Below are positions 32,550-41,064 of a stretch of 64,000 nucleotides of DNA, in pieces. The DNA is taken from assembly GCF_002119665.1 (NCBI RefSeq), contig NZ_CP021111.1:806001-870000 (forward strand), given 5' to 3'. Position numbers and translations under genes: made by a program. How positions within the stretch are numbered: the first letter of the stretch is position 1; the number at the start of each line of letters is the position of its first letter. Source of the stretch: Bordetella genomosp. 13. GTDB taxonomy: Bacteria > Pseudomonadota > Gammaproteobacteria > Burkholderiales > Burkholderiaceae_B. Under the pieces are notes generated by a model. The model was not told the origin of the DNA, searched no databases, and worked only from the letters and a program-made list of their open reading frames with translations.

Positions 32550-34459
32550 TGGACGCGCGCCTGCTCGAGTACTACAACCGCGAACTGGTCTACATGCGCG
32601 AGATGGGCGCGGAATTCGCGCGCCAGTTTCCCAAGGTCGCCGGCCGCCTGGGCATGCACGGCACCGAGGTGGCGGACCCCTATGTCGAGCGCATGCTGGA
32701 AGGCTTCAGCTTCCTGGCGGCGCGCATCCACCTCAAGATGGATGCCGAGTTTCCGCGCTTCACGCAGCGGCTGCTCGAGGTCGTACACCCTCATTACCTG
32801 GCGCCCACGCCGGCGATGGGCGTGGTGCAGTTCTCGCCCAGCATGAACGAAGGCTCGCTGGCCGGCGGCTTCACGCTGCCGCGCGGCACGATGCTGCGCG
32901 GCCGGCTGGCGCGCAACGAGCAGACGCCCTGCGAGTTCATGACGGGGCACGAAGTGCGGCTGTGGCCGCTGCGCGTCACCGAGGCCGAGTTCACCGGTCC
33001 TCCTCCCGACCTGCCCTTGTCGCGGATGGGACTGGGCGGACGCAACGCCGGCGTGGTCAGCGCGCTGCGCATCCGCATCGAGGTATGCGGGGGCGTGCGC
33101 CTGGAAGACCTGGACTTGGACCAGCTGGTGTTCTACCTGAACGGCCAGGACGTGCCCATGCAGCGCCTGCTCGAGCTGGTGATGGGCCACACGGTCGCGG
33201 TGCTGGCGCACGACAGCGCCCGTCCCGCGGCATGGATCAATCGGCTGCCCGCGGACGCGCTGCGTCACGAGGGCTTCGCCGACGACCAGGCGCTGCTGCC
33301 GACCGAGACCCGCGTGTTCCAGGGCTATCGGCTGCTGCAGGAATACTTCGCGTGCCCGCGCCGCTATCTGTTCTTCAGCGTGAACGGCCTGAAGCGCGGG
33401 CTGCGCACCGCGCGGGCCGGCAGCGCCAGGGGCGGCACGCCCGATACGCGCAGCTTCGACCTGACGCTGCTGCTGTCGGCCGCCGCGCCCGAACTCGAGG
33501 GCACCATCAGCGCCGAGAACCTGGCGCTGCACTGCGCGCCCGTGATCAATCTATTCCCGCGCCGCGCCGACCGTGTGGCCGTGACGCCGCGCACATACGA
33601 ATACCACGTGGTGGTGGACCGCACGCGGCCCATGGACTTCGAGGTCTACAGCCTGACGCGCGTGCTGGGCCACATCTCGGCGCAGCGGCCCGAGCAGGAG
33701 TTCCGGCCCTTCTACGGGTCGTTCGGCTCGGATGCGGACGACTACGGCGCCTATTACTCGATGCGGCGCGAGCCGCGGCTGGCATCCGACACCGCCCGGC
33801 GCCAAGGCACGCGCACCAGCTATACCGGCAGCGAGGTGTTCCTGTCGCTGGTCGACAGGCAGGAGGCGCCGTTCTCGGGCGAGCTGCGGCACCTGACGCT
33901 GGAGACGCTGTGCACCAACCGTGACCTGCCGATGCTGTTGCCGCTGGGCGGGGAAAGCGACTTCTCGCTGCGCGTATCGGCGCCGGTGAAGGCGGTGAAG
34001 GTGCTGCATGGCCCCACTCGCCCGGCCACGGCACTGGCCGACAACGCCGCGGCATGGCAGTTGATCAGCCACCTGGGGCTGCACTATCTCAGCCTGACCG
34101 ATCTCGACGCGGACCAGGGCGCGCAGACGCTGCGCGAGCTGTTGAACCTGTATGGCAACCTGGCGGATCCGGTGGTGCGCAAGCACATCTCGGGCGTGCG
34201 GCACGTGCGGGCCACGCCCATGCACCATCGCCTGCCGGTGCCGGGGCCCATGGTGTACGGACGCGGCGTGCGCATCGACCTGCAGGTCGACGAGGCCGCG
34301 TTCTCCGGCATCAGCCCGTATCTGTTCGGCGCCGTGCTGGAGCAGTTCTTTGCGCGCCACGTGTCCATCAACATGATGTCCGAACTGGTGCTGTCCACGC
34401 TGCAGCGCGGCGAGATGGCCCGGTGGAAGCCGCGCATGGGCACCCGGCCCGCGGTGTAG
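32549..34459 (+). CDS. tssF: T6SS baseplate protein TssF
   Basis: This 636-residue TssF/VasA-family protein starts with the canonical LLEYYNRELVYMREMGAEFARQFPKVAGRLG and contains DPYVERMLEGFSFLAARI, HPHYLAPTPAM and LFPRRADRV. TssF forms the baseplate wedge with TssE, TssG and TssK. Start ATG 32549 overlaps the tssE stop. Length is in the normal range (about 590-640). Confidence 0.96.
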   Translation: MDARLLEYYNRELVYMREMGAEFARQFPKVAGRLGMHGTEVADPYVERMLEGFSFLAARIHLKMDAEFPRFTQRLLEVVHPHYLAPTPAMGVVQFSPSMNEGSLAGGFTLPRGTMLRGRLARNEQTPCEFMTGHEVRLWPLRVTEAEFTGPPPDLPLSRMGLGGRNAGVVSALRIRIEVCGGVRLEDLDLDQLVFYLNGQDVPMQRLLELVMGHTVAVLAHDSARPAAWINRLPADALRHEGFADDQALLPTETRVFQGYRLLQEYFACPRRYLFFSVNGLKRGLRTARAGSARGGTPDTRSFDLTLLLSAAAPELEGTISAENLALHCAPVINLFPRRADRVAVTPRTYEYHVVVDRTRPMDFEVYSLTRVLGHISAQRPEQEFRPFYGSFGSDADDYGAYYSMRREPRLASDTARRQGTRTSYTGSEVFLSLVDRQEAPFSGELRHLTLETLCTNRDLPMLLPLGGESDFSLRVSAPVKAVKVLHGPTRPATALADNAAAWQLISHLGLHYLSLTDLDADQGAQTLRELLNLYGNLADPVVRKHISGVRHVRATPMHHRLPVPGPMVYGRGVRIDLQVDEAAFSGISPYLFGAVLEQFFARHVSINMMSELVLSTLQRGEMARWKPRMGTRPAV

Positions 34460-34498
34460 ACAGCGAAACACAATAAGACGACTGACGAGGACGATCAG

Positions 34499-34558
34499 AT
34501 GCCTGCGCAAGCCGCACCGAACCGCCGCTCCGGCACCCCGCCGATGCGCCTGGGGTAA
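34499..34558 (+). CDS. Micro-ORF between tssF and tssG (19 codons)
   Basis: ATG 34499 is preceded by GAGGACGATCAG, a good Shine-Dalgarno. It encodes MPAQAAPNRRSGTPPMRLG and stops two bases before the tssG ATG. The tssF-tssG gap of about 100 bp is otherwise unexplained. It may act by translational coupling to tssG rather than as a product, or may be chance. Confidence 0.3.
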   Translation: MPAQAAPNRRSGTPPMRLG

Positions 34559-34560
34559 GC

Positions 34561-35709
34561 ATGTCGGCGTCGACCACGGTGGATCCGATGCCGCAGGCCG
34601 TCCCGCAGCCGGACGAGTCCGCGCCGCCCGAGGCGACACCGGGCGCGGGCGTGCGCGGCAGCGGCCTGCCCGACGGCTTCTGGCAGGAACTCGAGCGGGC
34701 GCCGTATGCGCACGACCTGTTCCATGTGCTGCGCTGGATCGATGCGCGCGCCGGCGCCCGCGCGCCCCTGGGGCGCGATGCCTCGCCGCGCAACGAGCCG
34801 GTGCGGCTGCGCCAGGAACCCTCGCTGGCCTTCGCGCCGGCCACGCTGGCCTCGGCGCGCCTGGCGACGGACGGCGGGCCGCCGGAGTTGTCCATCTATA
34901 GCTTCGGCCTGTTCGGCCCCAACGGCCCGCTGCCGCTGCACCTGACGGAACATGCGCGCGAGCGCATCTACCACCACGGCGACCGCACGCTGAACGCGTT
35001 CGCCGACCTGTTCCATCACCGCCTCATCCTGCTGTTCTATCGCGCCTGGGCCGACGCGCAGAGCACGGTCAGCCTGGACCGCGGCGAGGAACGTTTCACC
35101 CGCTACGTCGCCAGCCTGATGCACATGGGCGTGCCGTCGCTGGCGCGGCGCGACAGCGTGATGGACCACGCCAAGTACTACATGGCCGGCCACCTGCTGC
35201 GGCAGACGCGCAATCCCGAAGGGCTGCGCCATATCCTCGAGACGTTCTTCGGGCTGCCCGTGCGCGTGTGCGAGTTCGTGCCGCAGTGGATCCGCCTGGA
35301 GCCCAAGCAGCGCTTGAGTCTCGGTGGACAGGCCGGACTGGGCCGCGACACCGTGCTGGGCGTGGCGGTGCGCGACGCCCAGCACAAGTTTCGCCTGGAG
35401 ATCGGGCCGCTGGACCGCGACGACTATGCGTCCTTCCTGCCTGGCGGCAGGCGCGCCAGCCAGGTCATGCACTGGGTGCGCGACTACATCGGCGTGGAGT
35501 TCGCCTGGGACGTACGCCCGGTGTTGCGCCGGAGCGAAGTGCGCGGCGTGCGGCTGGGCGAGGCCGCGCCGCTGGGCTTGGCCTCGTGGCTGGGGCAGCG
35601 CCAGGAAGCACAGGGCGACGCGGGAGAACTGCTGCTGGACTACGAAAGCCGCGAGCGCCTGGCGCGCGCAAATGCCGTGCAACCCGAGGTCGAGGAGCAG
35701 GCCGCGTGA
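34561..35709 (+). CDS. tssG: T6SS baseplate protein TssG
   Basis: This 382-residue TssG/VasB-family protein contains the family blocks YAHDLFHVLRWIDARAG, SIYSFGLFGPNGPLPLHLTEHARERIYH, NAFADLFHHRLILLFYRAW and VQWIRLEP-like VPQWIRLEPKQRLSLG. The first 40 residues are Pro/Ala-rich and non-conserved. TssG pairs with TssF in the wedge complex. Its TGA overlaps the ATG of a 26-codon reading frame at 35709. Confidence 0.95.
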   Translation: MSASTTVDPMPQAVPQPDESAPPEATPGAGVRGSGLPDGFWQELERAPYAHDLFHVLRWIDARAGARAPLGRDASPRNEPVRLRQEPSLAFAPATLASARLATDGGPPELSIYSFGLFGPNGPLPLHLTEHARERIYHHGDRTLNAFADLFHHRLILLFYRAWADAQSTVSLDRGEERFTRYVASLMHMGVPSLARRDSVMDHAKYYMAGHLLRQTRNPEGLRHILETFFGLPVRVCEFVPQWIRLEPKQRLSLGGQAGLGRDTVLGVAVRDAQHKFRLEIGPLDRDDYASFLPGGRRASQVMHWVRDYIGVEFAWDVRPVLRRSEVRGVRLGEAAPLGLASWLGQRQEAQGDAGELLLDYESRERLARANAVQPEVEEQAA

Positions 35710-35789
35710 TGGGAAGGCACGATGCGTGGCGGCGCGCCATGCCGCATGAAGCGATGAAGCGGGAAACCCAACACTTTCACTTCCACTGA
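35709..35789 (+). CDS. Small ORF overlapping the tssG stop (26 codons)
   Basis: ATG 35709 overlaps the tssG stop (TGATG) and reads MGRHDAWRRAMPHEAMKRE followed by TQHFHFH, ending 9 bp before clpV. The stop-start overlap is the same coupling style as tagJ-tssE-tssF. Basic and His-rich; no family recognised. It may be a real small product or a device that carries ribosomes to clpV. Confidence 0.3.
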   Translation: MGRHDAWRRAMPHEAMKRETQHFHFH

Positions 35790-35798
35790 CGGAGCATC

Positions 35799-38510
35799 AT
35801 GTCCGATATCGGCCGTGCCGAACTGTTCGGCAAACTCGATCCGCTGCTGTACAAGGCGCTGGAAAACGCCACGGCGTTCTGCAAGTTGCGCGGCAATCCC
35901 TATGTGGAGCTGGTGCACTGGATCCACACGCTGGCGCAGCTGCAGGACAGCGACCTGCATCGCATCGCGCGCGCCTTCGAGCTGGACTTCGGCCGCCTGC
36001 AGCAGGATCTCGCCACCGCGCTGGACCAGTTGCCGCGCGGCGCGAGCTCGGTGTCCGACCTTTCCGAGCATGTCGATTCCGCCGTGGAGCGCGCGTGGGT
36101 GCTGGCCTCGCTGCGCTATGGCGCGGCCCGCATCCGCAGCGGCCACCTGCTGCTGGCGCTGGCCCGCACCTACAGCCTGCGCAACGTGCTGACCGGCATG
36201 TCGGCGCAGTTCAATCGCATCGTGCCCGACGTGCTGATGGAGCGCTACGCCGAGCTGGTGCAGGGTTCGCCCGAGGACGCGGGCGCGATGCCTGCGGGCG
36301 ACGATGCGCCTGCGGCGGCGGGCGGGCCGACCGAAGGCGGCTCGGGCCTGGCCCGCTTCGCCGTGGACCTGACGGCGCAGGCGCGCGCCGGCAAGCTGGA
36401 TCCGGTGTCGGGACGCGACGAAGAGATCCGCCAGATGATCGACGTGCTGATGCGTCGCCGCCAGAACAACCCGCTGCTGGCCGGCGAGGCCGGTGTGGGC
36501 AAGACCGCCGTGGTCGAGGGGCTGGCGCTGCGGCTGGCCGCTGGCGACGTGCCGGCGCCGCTGCGCGACGTGTCGCTGTATCTGCTGGACATTGGGCTGC
36601 TGCAGGCCGGCGCCGGTGTGAAGGGTGAGTTCGAGCAGCGCCTGCGACAGGTGATCGACGAGGTGCAGGCGAGCGAGCGGCCCATCGTGCTGTTCATCGA
36701 CGAGATCCACACGCTGATCGGCGCGGGCGGCGCGGCCGGCACCGGCGACGCGGCCAATCTGCTGAAGCCCGCTCTGGCGCGCGGCCAGCTGCGCACCATC
36801 GGGGCCACCACGTGGTCCGAGTACAAGAAATACATCGAGAAGGATCCGGCGCTGACCCGCCGCTTCCAGGTCATCCAGGTACACGAGCCGGACGAGGGCC
36901 GCGCCGTGCTGATGTTGCGCGGCCTGGCCAAGGCGCTGCAGGCGCACCATGGCGTGCTGCTGCTGGACGAGGCCATCGAGGCTGCCGTGCGCCTGTCGCA
37001 TCGCTACATTCCCGCTCGTCAGCTGCCTGACAAGGCCGTGGCGCTGCTGGATACCGCGTGCGCCCGCGTGGCCGTCAGCCAGCAGGCCGTGCCGGCCGCG
37101 CTGGAAGACGCGCGGCGCCGCATCGAGGCCCTGGACGTGGAGCTGGCCATTGCCGAGCGCGAGGCGCGCCTGGGCATCGGCGAGGCCGACCGCGTGCCGG
37201 GATTGGAAGCCGCGCTGCAGGCCGCGCGCGCCGAGGAAGCCGAGCTGGCGGCACGCTGGGATCGCGAGGCCGGACTGGCCCGGCATGTTTTCGAGCTGCG
37301 CCAGCGGCTGGATCCCGAGGTGGCCGCGTCTCGTGAGCCGTCGGTGCGGGAAGGCGATGCGAACGGAGGCGCAGAGACGGTCCTTGCCTCCGCCACGGCC
37401 GCCGGCCTGGACGACACCGCCGCGCAAGGCCTGCGCGACGAGCTGCGCCAGGCCAATGCGGAACTGGTCGGCAGCCAGGGCGAGTCGCCGCTCATCCATC
37501 CCGCCGTGGACGCGGCCGCCGTGGCCGCCGTGGTGGCGGATTGGACCGGCATTCCGGTAGGCCGCATGGTGCGCGACGAAGCGCAGGCCGTGCTGACCCT
37601 GGCCGATACGCTCGAGCGCCGCGTGATCGGGCAGCGCCACGCGCTGGAGACCATCGCGCAGCGCATCCAGACCTCGCGCGCGCGTCTTACCGATCCCGAG
37701 AAGCCGGTGGGCGTGTTCCTGCTGTGCGGCCCCAGCGGCGTGGGCAAGACCGAAACGGCGCTGTCGTTGGCCGAGGCCCTGTACGGCGGCGAACAGAACC
37801 TGATCACGATCAACATGAGCGAGTTCCAGGAGTCGCACACCGTGTCGACGCTGAAGGGCGCGCCGCCGGGCTACGTGGGCTATGGCGAGGGCGGGGTGTT
37901 GACCGAGGCGGTGCGGCGCCGTCCGCACAGCGTGGTGCTGCTGGACGAAGTCGAGAAGGCGCACGCCGACGTGCACGAGATCTTCTTCCAGGTCTTCGAC
38001 AAGGGCTGGATGGAGGACGGCGAGGGCCGCTACATCGATTTCCGCAACACGGTCATCATTCTTACCGCGAATGTCGGTTCCGAATTGATCGCGCGGCTGT
38101 GCGCGGATCCCACGCTGATGCCCGAGCCCGAAGGCCTGGCCACGGCGCTGCGCGCGCCATTGCTGGAAGTGTTTCCCGCCGCGCTGCTCGGCCGGCTGGT
38201 GGCCGTGCCCTATCTGCCGCTGGCCGACGAGGTGCTCAAGCGCATCGTCGCGCTGCAGTTCGACCGCGTGGCGCGCCGCCTGCAGGAAAACCACGGCATC
38301 ACGCTCGAGGTGGATCCCGCCGCCGAGGCGCTGGTCGTCGAGCGCTGCACCGAGGTCGAGTCGGGCGCTCGCATGGTGGACGCCATCCTTACCCACCGCG
38401 TGTTGCCGCACATCAGCCGAGAGCTGCTGGGCGCTTCGCTGGGCGGCCAGTCGTGGACCCGCATCCGCGTGTCGGCCCGCGATGGCGAATTCGCCTACGA
38501 CTACGCGTGA
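35799..38510 (+). CDS. clpV: T6SS ATPase ClpV (TssH)
   Basis: This 903-residue AAA+ protein is of the ClpV1 type. It has an N-terminal helical domain (YKALENATAFCKLRGNPYVELVHW), a first ATPase with Walker A GEAGVGKTAVVEG (about 228), a middle domain, a second ATPase with Walker A GPSGVGKTETAL (about 644) and the pore loop PPGYVGYGEGG. It disassembles contracted TssB/TssC sheath so the machine can refire. Start ATG 35799 follows a GGAG site. It ends the rightward tssA-clpV operon; the next two genes run the other way. Confidence 0.97.
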   Translation: MSDIGRAELFGKLDPLLYKALENATAFCKLRGNPYVELVHWIHTLAQLQDSDLHRIARAFELDFGRLQQDLATALDQLPRGASSVSDLSEHVDSAVERAWVLASLRYGAARIRSGHLLLALARTYSLRNVLTGMSAQFNRIVPDVLMERYAELVQGSPEDAGAMPAGDDAPAAAGGPTEGGSGLARFAVDLTAQARAGKLDPVSGRDEEIRQMIDVLMRRRQNNPLLAGEAGVGKTAVVEGLALRLAAGDVPAPLRDVSLYLLDIGLLQAGAGVKGEFEQRLRQVIDEVQASERPIVLFIDEIHTLIGAGGAAGTGDAANLLKPALARGQLRTIGATTWSEYKKYIEKDPALTRRFQVIQVHEPDEGRAVLMLRGLAKALQAHHGVLLLDEAIEAAVRLSHRYIPARQLPDKAVALLDTACARVAVSQQAVPAALEDARRRIEALDVELAIAEREARLGIGEADRVPGLEAALQAARAEEAELAARWDREAGLARHVFELRQRLDPEVAASREPSVREGDANGGAETVLASATAAGLDDTAAQGLRDELRQANAELVGSQGESPLIHPAVDAAAVAAVVADWTGIPVGRMVRDEAQAVLTLADTLERRVIGQRHALETIAQRIQTSRARLTDPEKPVGVFLLCGPSGVGKTETALSLAEALYGGEQNLITINMSEFQESHTVSTLKGAPPGYVGYGEGGVLTEAVRRRPHSVVLLDEVEKAHADVHEIFFQVFDKGWMEDGEGRYIDFRNTVIILTANVGSELIARLCADPTLMPEPEGLATALRAPLLEVFPAALLGRLVAVPYLPLADEVLKRIVALQFDRVARRLQENHGITLEVDPAAEALVVERCTEVESGARMVDAILTHRVLPHISRELLGASLGGQSWTRIRVSARDGEFAYDYA

Positions 38511-38602
38511 AAAGAGCAGGGGCCGGCTGGCGGCCGGCCCTGACGAGTGTGTGAAGGGGGATCTGAGGGGCGGCGAGGGCAGAGGCCTTGCCGCGTGACG
38601 CC

Positions 38603-39763
38603 TCAACGGTCGGTGTTATTGCGGCGGTCGTGAAGACGGTCGCCGTGAAGACGGTCGCCGTGAACACGGTCGCCGTGACCACGGTCGTCTTGCGCACGCT
38701 CGCCGCGATTGCGATCAATGCTTTCGCGATCGTTGCCTGCGGACGCGCCTCGCGCCGTCGCGGGGCGCAGGAAAGACCCTGAGACGTGCGCGTTGTCGCG
38801 CGCGGGCATCGAGCCTTCGGCGTCGCGCGGACGCTGCAGCGTGTCGCGCACCGGATCGGCGCGCATCGGCGCCAGCGGGTCGCGCGGCGGCAGCGTGGTG
38901 GGCGTGCTGTCCGCGAAGACGTCCTGGCCGCCATGCGGGGCATCGAACATCGACAACGGGTCGCGCTGGGGGCGCGAGACCGACGCGTCGCCGCGCGGAA
39001 GGTGCGACAGCGGATCGGCCGCGTTGCGGGACTGGGCGGAATCCATCTCGAACGGATGGGCCGAGACGTCTGAGACCGTGCCCACCGGCAGCGTGCCGGG
39101 ACCGAACAGGCCGCTGAACACGTCTTCGGGAGGCGGGGGTGGAGGTTCGCCTTCGGCGGGCGCCGATGACGGCGTGGCCAAGAGCGGATCGGTTTCGGCG
39201 AAAGGAGAGGCGGCCAGCGGGGCCAGACTGTCGAAAGGCCGGGCGTCCAGCGTATCGTCCTGGGCGGACGGCGTGGCCTGACGCGGCTGCTGGTATGCAG
39301 GCTGCGGTTGCGGCGCTGCCGCCGCAGGCGGTGGCTGCTGTGCCGCGGAAGCCGGGGCGACGGCAGGCGCTGCGGCCGCCATGGCCATCGGCGCAGCCGC
39401 GGCGGGCGCCACGGTCGCCGACGTCGGCGCGGCCTGCGCGGCGGCCGCTTCACGTCCGACTTCCACGCCCAATACATAAGAGCCGATGCGCACCGTGTCG
39501 CCCGGCGCGACGGCCAGCTCCTGTCCCGCGGCCAGCGGCACGTCGTTGATGCTGACGACGCTCATCGAGCTGAGGTTGCGCAGGCGGCACGCGTACGGAT
39601 CGATGCGCAGGGCGGCCTGCACGCGGCAAAGGCGGCCCGGTTCCTCGGGCAGCACCAGATGGTTTTCGGCGCCGCGGCCCAGCGTGCCGCCCGGAGCGCG
39701 AAACTCGGCGCGGCGCGGCGCGGCCGAGCCCTGCGTATTGCGTTGGATCAGAGTAAGCGTCAT
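38603..39763 (-). CDS. tagH: FHA-domain protein TagH/Fha
   Basis: This 386-residue protein has an N-terminal FHA domain (about 1-95; GGTLGRGAENHLVLPEEPGR, then the RLCRVQAAL strand and INDVPLAAGQELAVAPGDTVRIG). The usual SRxH motif at the phosphothreonine site reads LCRVQA here, so binding may be altered. The remaining 290 residues are a low-complexity Pro/Ala-rich region and a C-terminal His/Asp/Arg repeat (GDRLH units). In T6SSs with a threonine phosphorylation pathway, Fha is the substrate of PpkA that triggers assembly. It is convergent with clpV; its upstream neighbour is tssQ on the same strand. Confidence 0.85.
   Translation of the reverse strand: MTLTLIQRNTQGSAAPRRAEFRAPGGTLGRGAENHLVLPEEPGRLCRVQAALRIDPYACRLRNLSSMSVVSINDVPLAAGQELAVAPGDTVRIGSYVLGVEVGREAAAAQAAPTSATVAPAAAAPMAMAAAAPAVAPASAAQQPPPAAAAPQPQPAYQQPRQATPSAQDDTLDARPFDSLAPLAASPFAETDPLLATPSSAPAEGEPPPPPPEDVFSGLFGPGTLPVGTVSDVSAHPFEMDSAQSRNAADPLSHLPRGDASVSRPQRDPLSMFDAPHGGQDVFADSTPTTLPPRDPLAPMRADPVRDTLQRPRDAEGSMPARDNAHVSGSFLRPATARGASAGNDRESIDRNRGERAQDDRGHGDRVHGDRLHGDRLHDRRNNTDR
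38640..38684 (-). repeat. 15-bp tandem repeats at the end of tagH
   Basis: Three near-identical 15-bp units (TCGCCGTGAAGACGG, TCGCCGTGAACACGG, TCGCCGTGACCACGG) lie head to tail, with diverged units on both flanks. In the coding direction they give repeats of H-G-D-R-L/V. As 15 is a multiple of 3, copy-number change would alter length without breaking the frame. Confidence 0.75.
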
Positions 39764-39771
39764 GGCACGGC

Positions 39772-40170
39772 TCAGCCGTTGTGCGATGCCTTCGCCTGAC
39801 GGAAGACCGGACCCCATTGCGGATGACCCGCCTCGCTGGGCGAGAGCGTGAAGCCGGGCTGCAGCTGCAGGATGCGGTGAAAGCCGTCCTCGCACAGCTG
39901 GCGGTAGTTGCTGAGGCAGTAGCTGAAGGCCTGCAGCTTCAGCGATTCGATGCGGATCTCGTCGGTCGACTGATGCAGTGCGTCGGAGGTCGCCACCTGG
40001 CGGATCACATCGCCGTACCGGCCGGCGTTGTACGCGTCACGCACCTGCTGCAGCTGGTCCCGCGCCTCTTGCGTGGCGACCCGCGGAGGGGAGGGGGGCG
40101 TCGTGTTGGTGGCGCATCCCGCCAGCATTACCACGGCGGACATCAGGGCGAATCGGACTCGCATTGTCAT
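39772..40170 (-). CDS. tssQ: TssQ-family T6SS lipoprotein
   Basis: This 132-residue lipoprotein has lipobox MLAGC (Cys 19) after a short signal sequence. The mature part has a TPR-like helical region: EARDQLQQVRDAYNAGRYGDVIRQVATS, with CLSNYRQLCEDGFHRILQLQPGFTLSPSEAGHPQWGPVF split over the second half. The length and the final PxWGPVF match TssQ-type T6SS-associated lipoproteins. It lies 8 bp upstream of tagH on the same strand and is divergent from tssJ. It is distinct from TssJ, which follows. ATG 40170 or ATG 40164 could be the start. Confidence 0.75.
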   Translation of the reverse strand: MTMRVRFALMSAVVMLAGCATNTTPPSPPRVATQEARDQLQQVRDAYNAGRYGDVIRQVATSDALHQSTDEIRIESLKLQAFSYCLSNYRQLCEDGFHRILQLQPGFTLSPSEAGHPQWGPVFRQAKASHNG

Positions 40171-40428
40171 AGGTGTCGTTAGCGTACGTAAGTGGACCCG
40201 CGCGGCGTCCCGGTACCGGTATGGTCGGTTACACAAATGCGCGGACGTGCAGCGATGATAGCGGCGAGTCGCGACGGAATTGATTCGGGTCGTAAACCAA
40301 ATATGTCCAATCGCATTGGCTATTGGCACGTCCGTAACAGGAGTAACTATCTACATTTCGTCATAAAAATGCCGTGCGCATGCCATGAAGATACCGGCTT
40401 TCGTAAACCACGGGATGCGGACAGCGCT
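40171..40428. other. Divergent promoter region tssQ/tssJ
   Basis: This 258-bp gap is AT-richer than its flanks and holds no gene I can support. A 10-bp palindrome CCGGTACCGG lies at 40210-40219. The two outward operons (tagH-tssQ, and tssJ to the PEGA gene) must start from here. Confidence 0.5.
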
Positions 40429-40974
40429 ATGGCGATGCGGGGATCATTCATTGGGCGGCTACTGAAGGCGGTACCCGTTGCCCTCCTTCTGACCGTGGCC
40501 GCGGGATGCTCATCCACGGCCAGCAAACGGGCCGTCCCCTATGCCATCGAATTGCGCGCCGATCCGCGCGTGAACCTGGATGCGAACGGTCGGCCTTCGC
40601 CTATCCAGGTGACCATATTCGAGCTGCGCTCGGCCAGCGAGTTCGAGGCGCGCGACTTCTTCACACTGCAGGGCGACGCGCAGGCCGCGCTGGGCAAGAC
40701 GCTGCTGGACAGCGACCAGGTCATCCTGCAGCCCGGCGAGACCAGGAAGGTCACGCACGCCGGCAGCACCGAGGCCCGCGTCGTCGGCATCGTGGCCGCC
40801 TATCGCGACCTCGAGAACAGCCAGTGGCGGCTGACCGTGCCGCTGCCCGAGCCGCAGAACACCAACATCTACAAGTTCTGGCAGTTCTCGCCCAATGAAG
40901 AGACGGTCGGCATCGCCGTCCACAGCAAGGGTCTGCAGTTCGTCGACCGGGAGAGGTCCTGGTGGCCGTTCTGA
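40429..40974 (+). CDS. tssJ: T6SS outer-membrane lipoprotein TssJ
   Basis: This 181-residue lipoprotein has lipobox TVAAGC (Cys 27). The mature TssJ fold shows RPSPIQVTIFELRSASEFEARDF-type sequence (SPIQVTIFELRSASEFE), QAALGKTLLDSDQVILQPGE and WRLTVPLP. TssJ anchors the TssL-TssM membrane complex in the outer membrane. The start was set at ATG 40429, giving a typical signal peptide; ATG 40435 is an alternative. It is the first gene of the second rightward T6SS operon. Confidence 0.92.
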   Translation: MAMRGSFIGRLLKAVPVALLLTVAAGCSSTASKRAVPYAIELRADPRVNLDANGRPSPIQVTIFELRSASEFEARDFFTLQGDAQAALGKTLLDSDQVILQPGETRKVTHAGSTEARVVGIVAAYRDLENSQWRLTVPLPEPQNTNIYKFWQFSPNEETVGIAVHSKGLQFVDRERSWWPF

Positions 40975-41064
40975 TGCAGGACAGCGGCGCCGCGCCGCGG
41001 CTTGCCGAAACACGCCGACCCGGGCCGGGCCAGCCGGGCATTTCAACAATCACATAACGCGAAT

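Noticed and set aside
35640..38606. 988-codon open frame on the - strand
   Set aside because: Antisense to clpV, which has unmistakable AAA+ motifs.
38640..38684. Possible CRISPR-like repeat
   Set aside because: 15-bp head-to-tail units without spacers, in frame at the end of tagH; a coding minisatellite.
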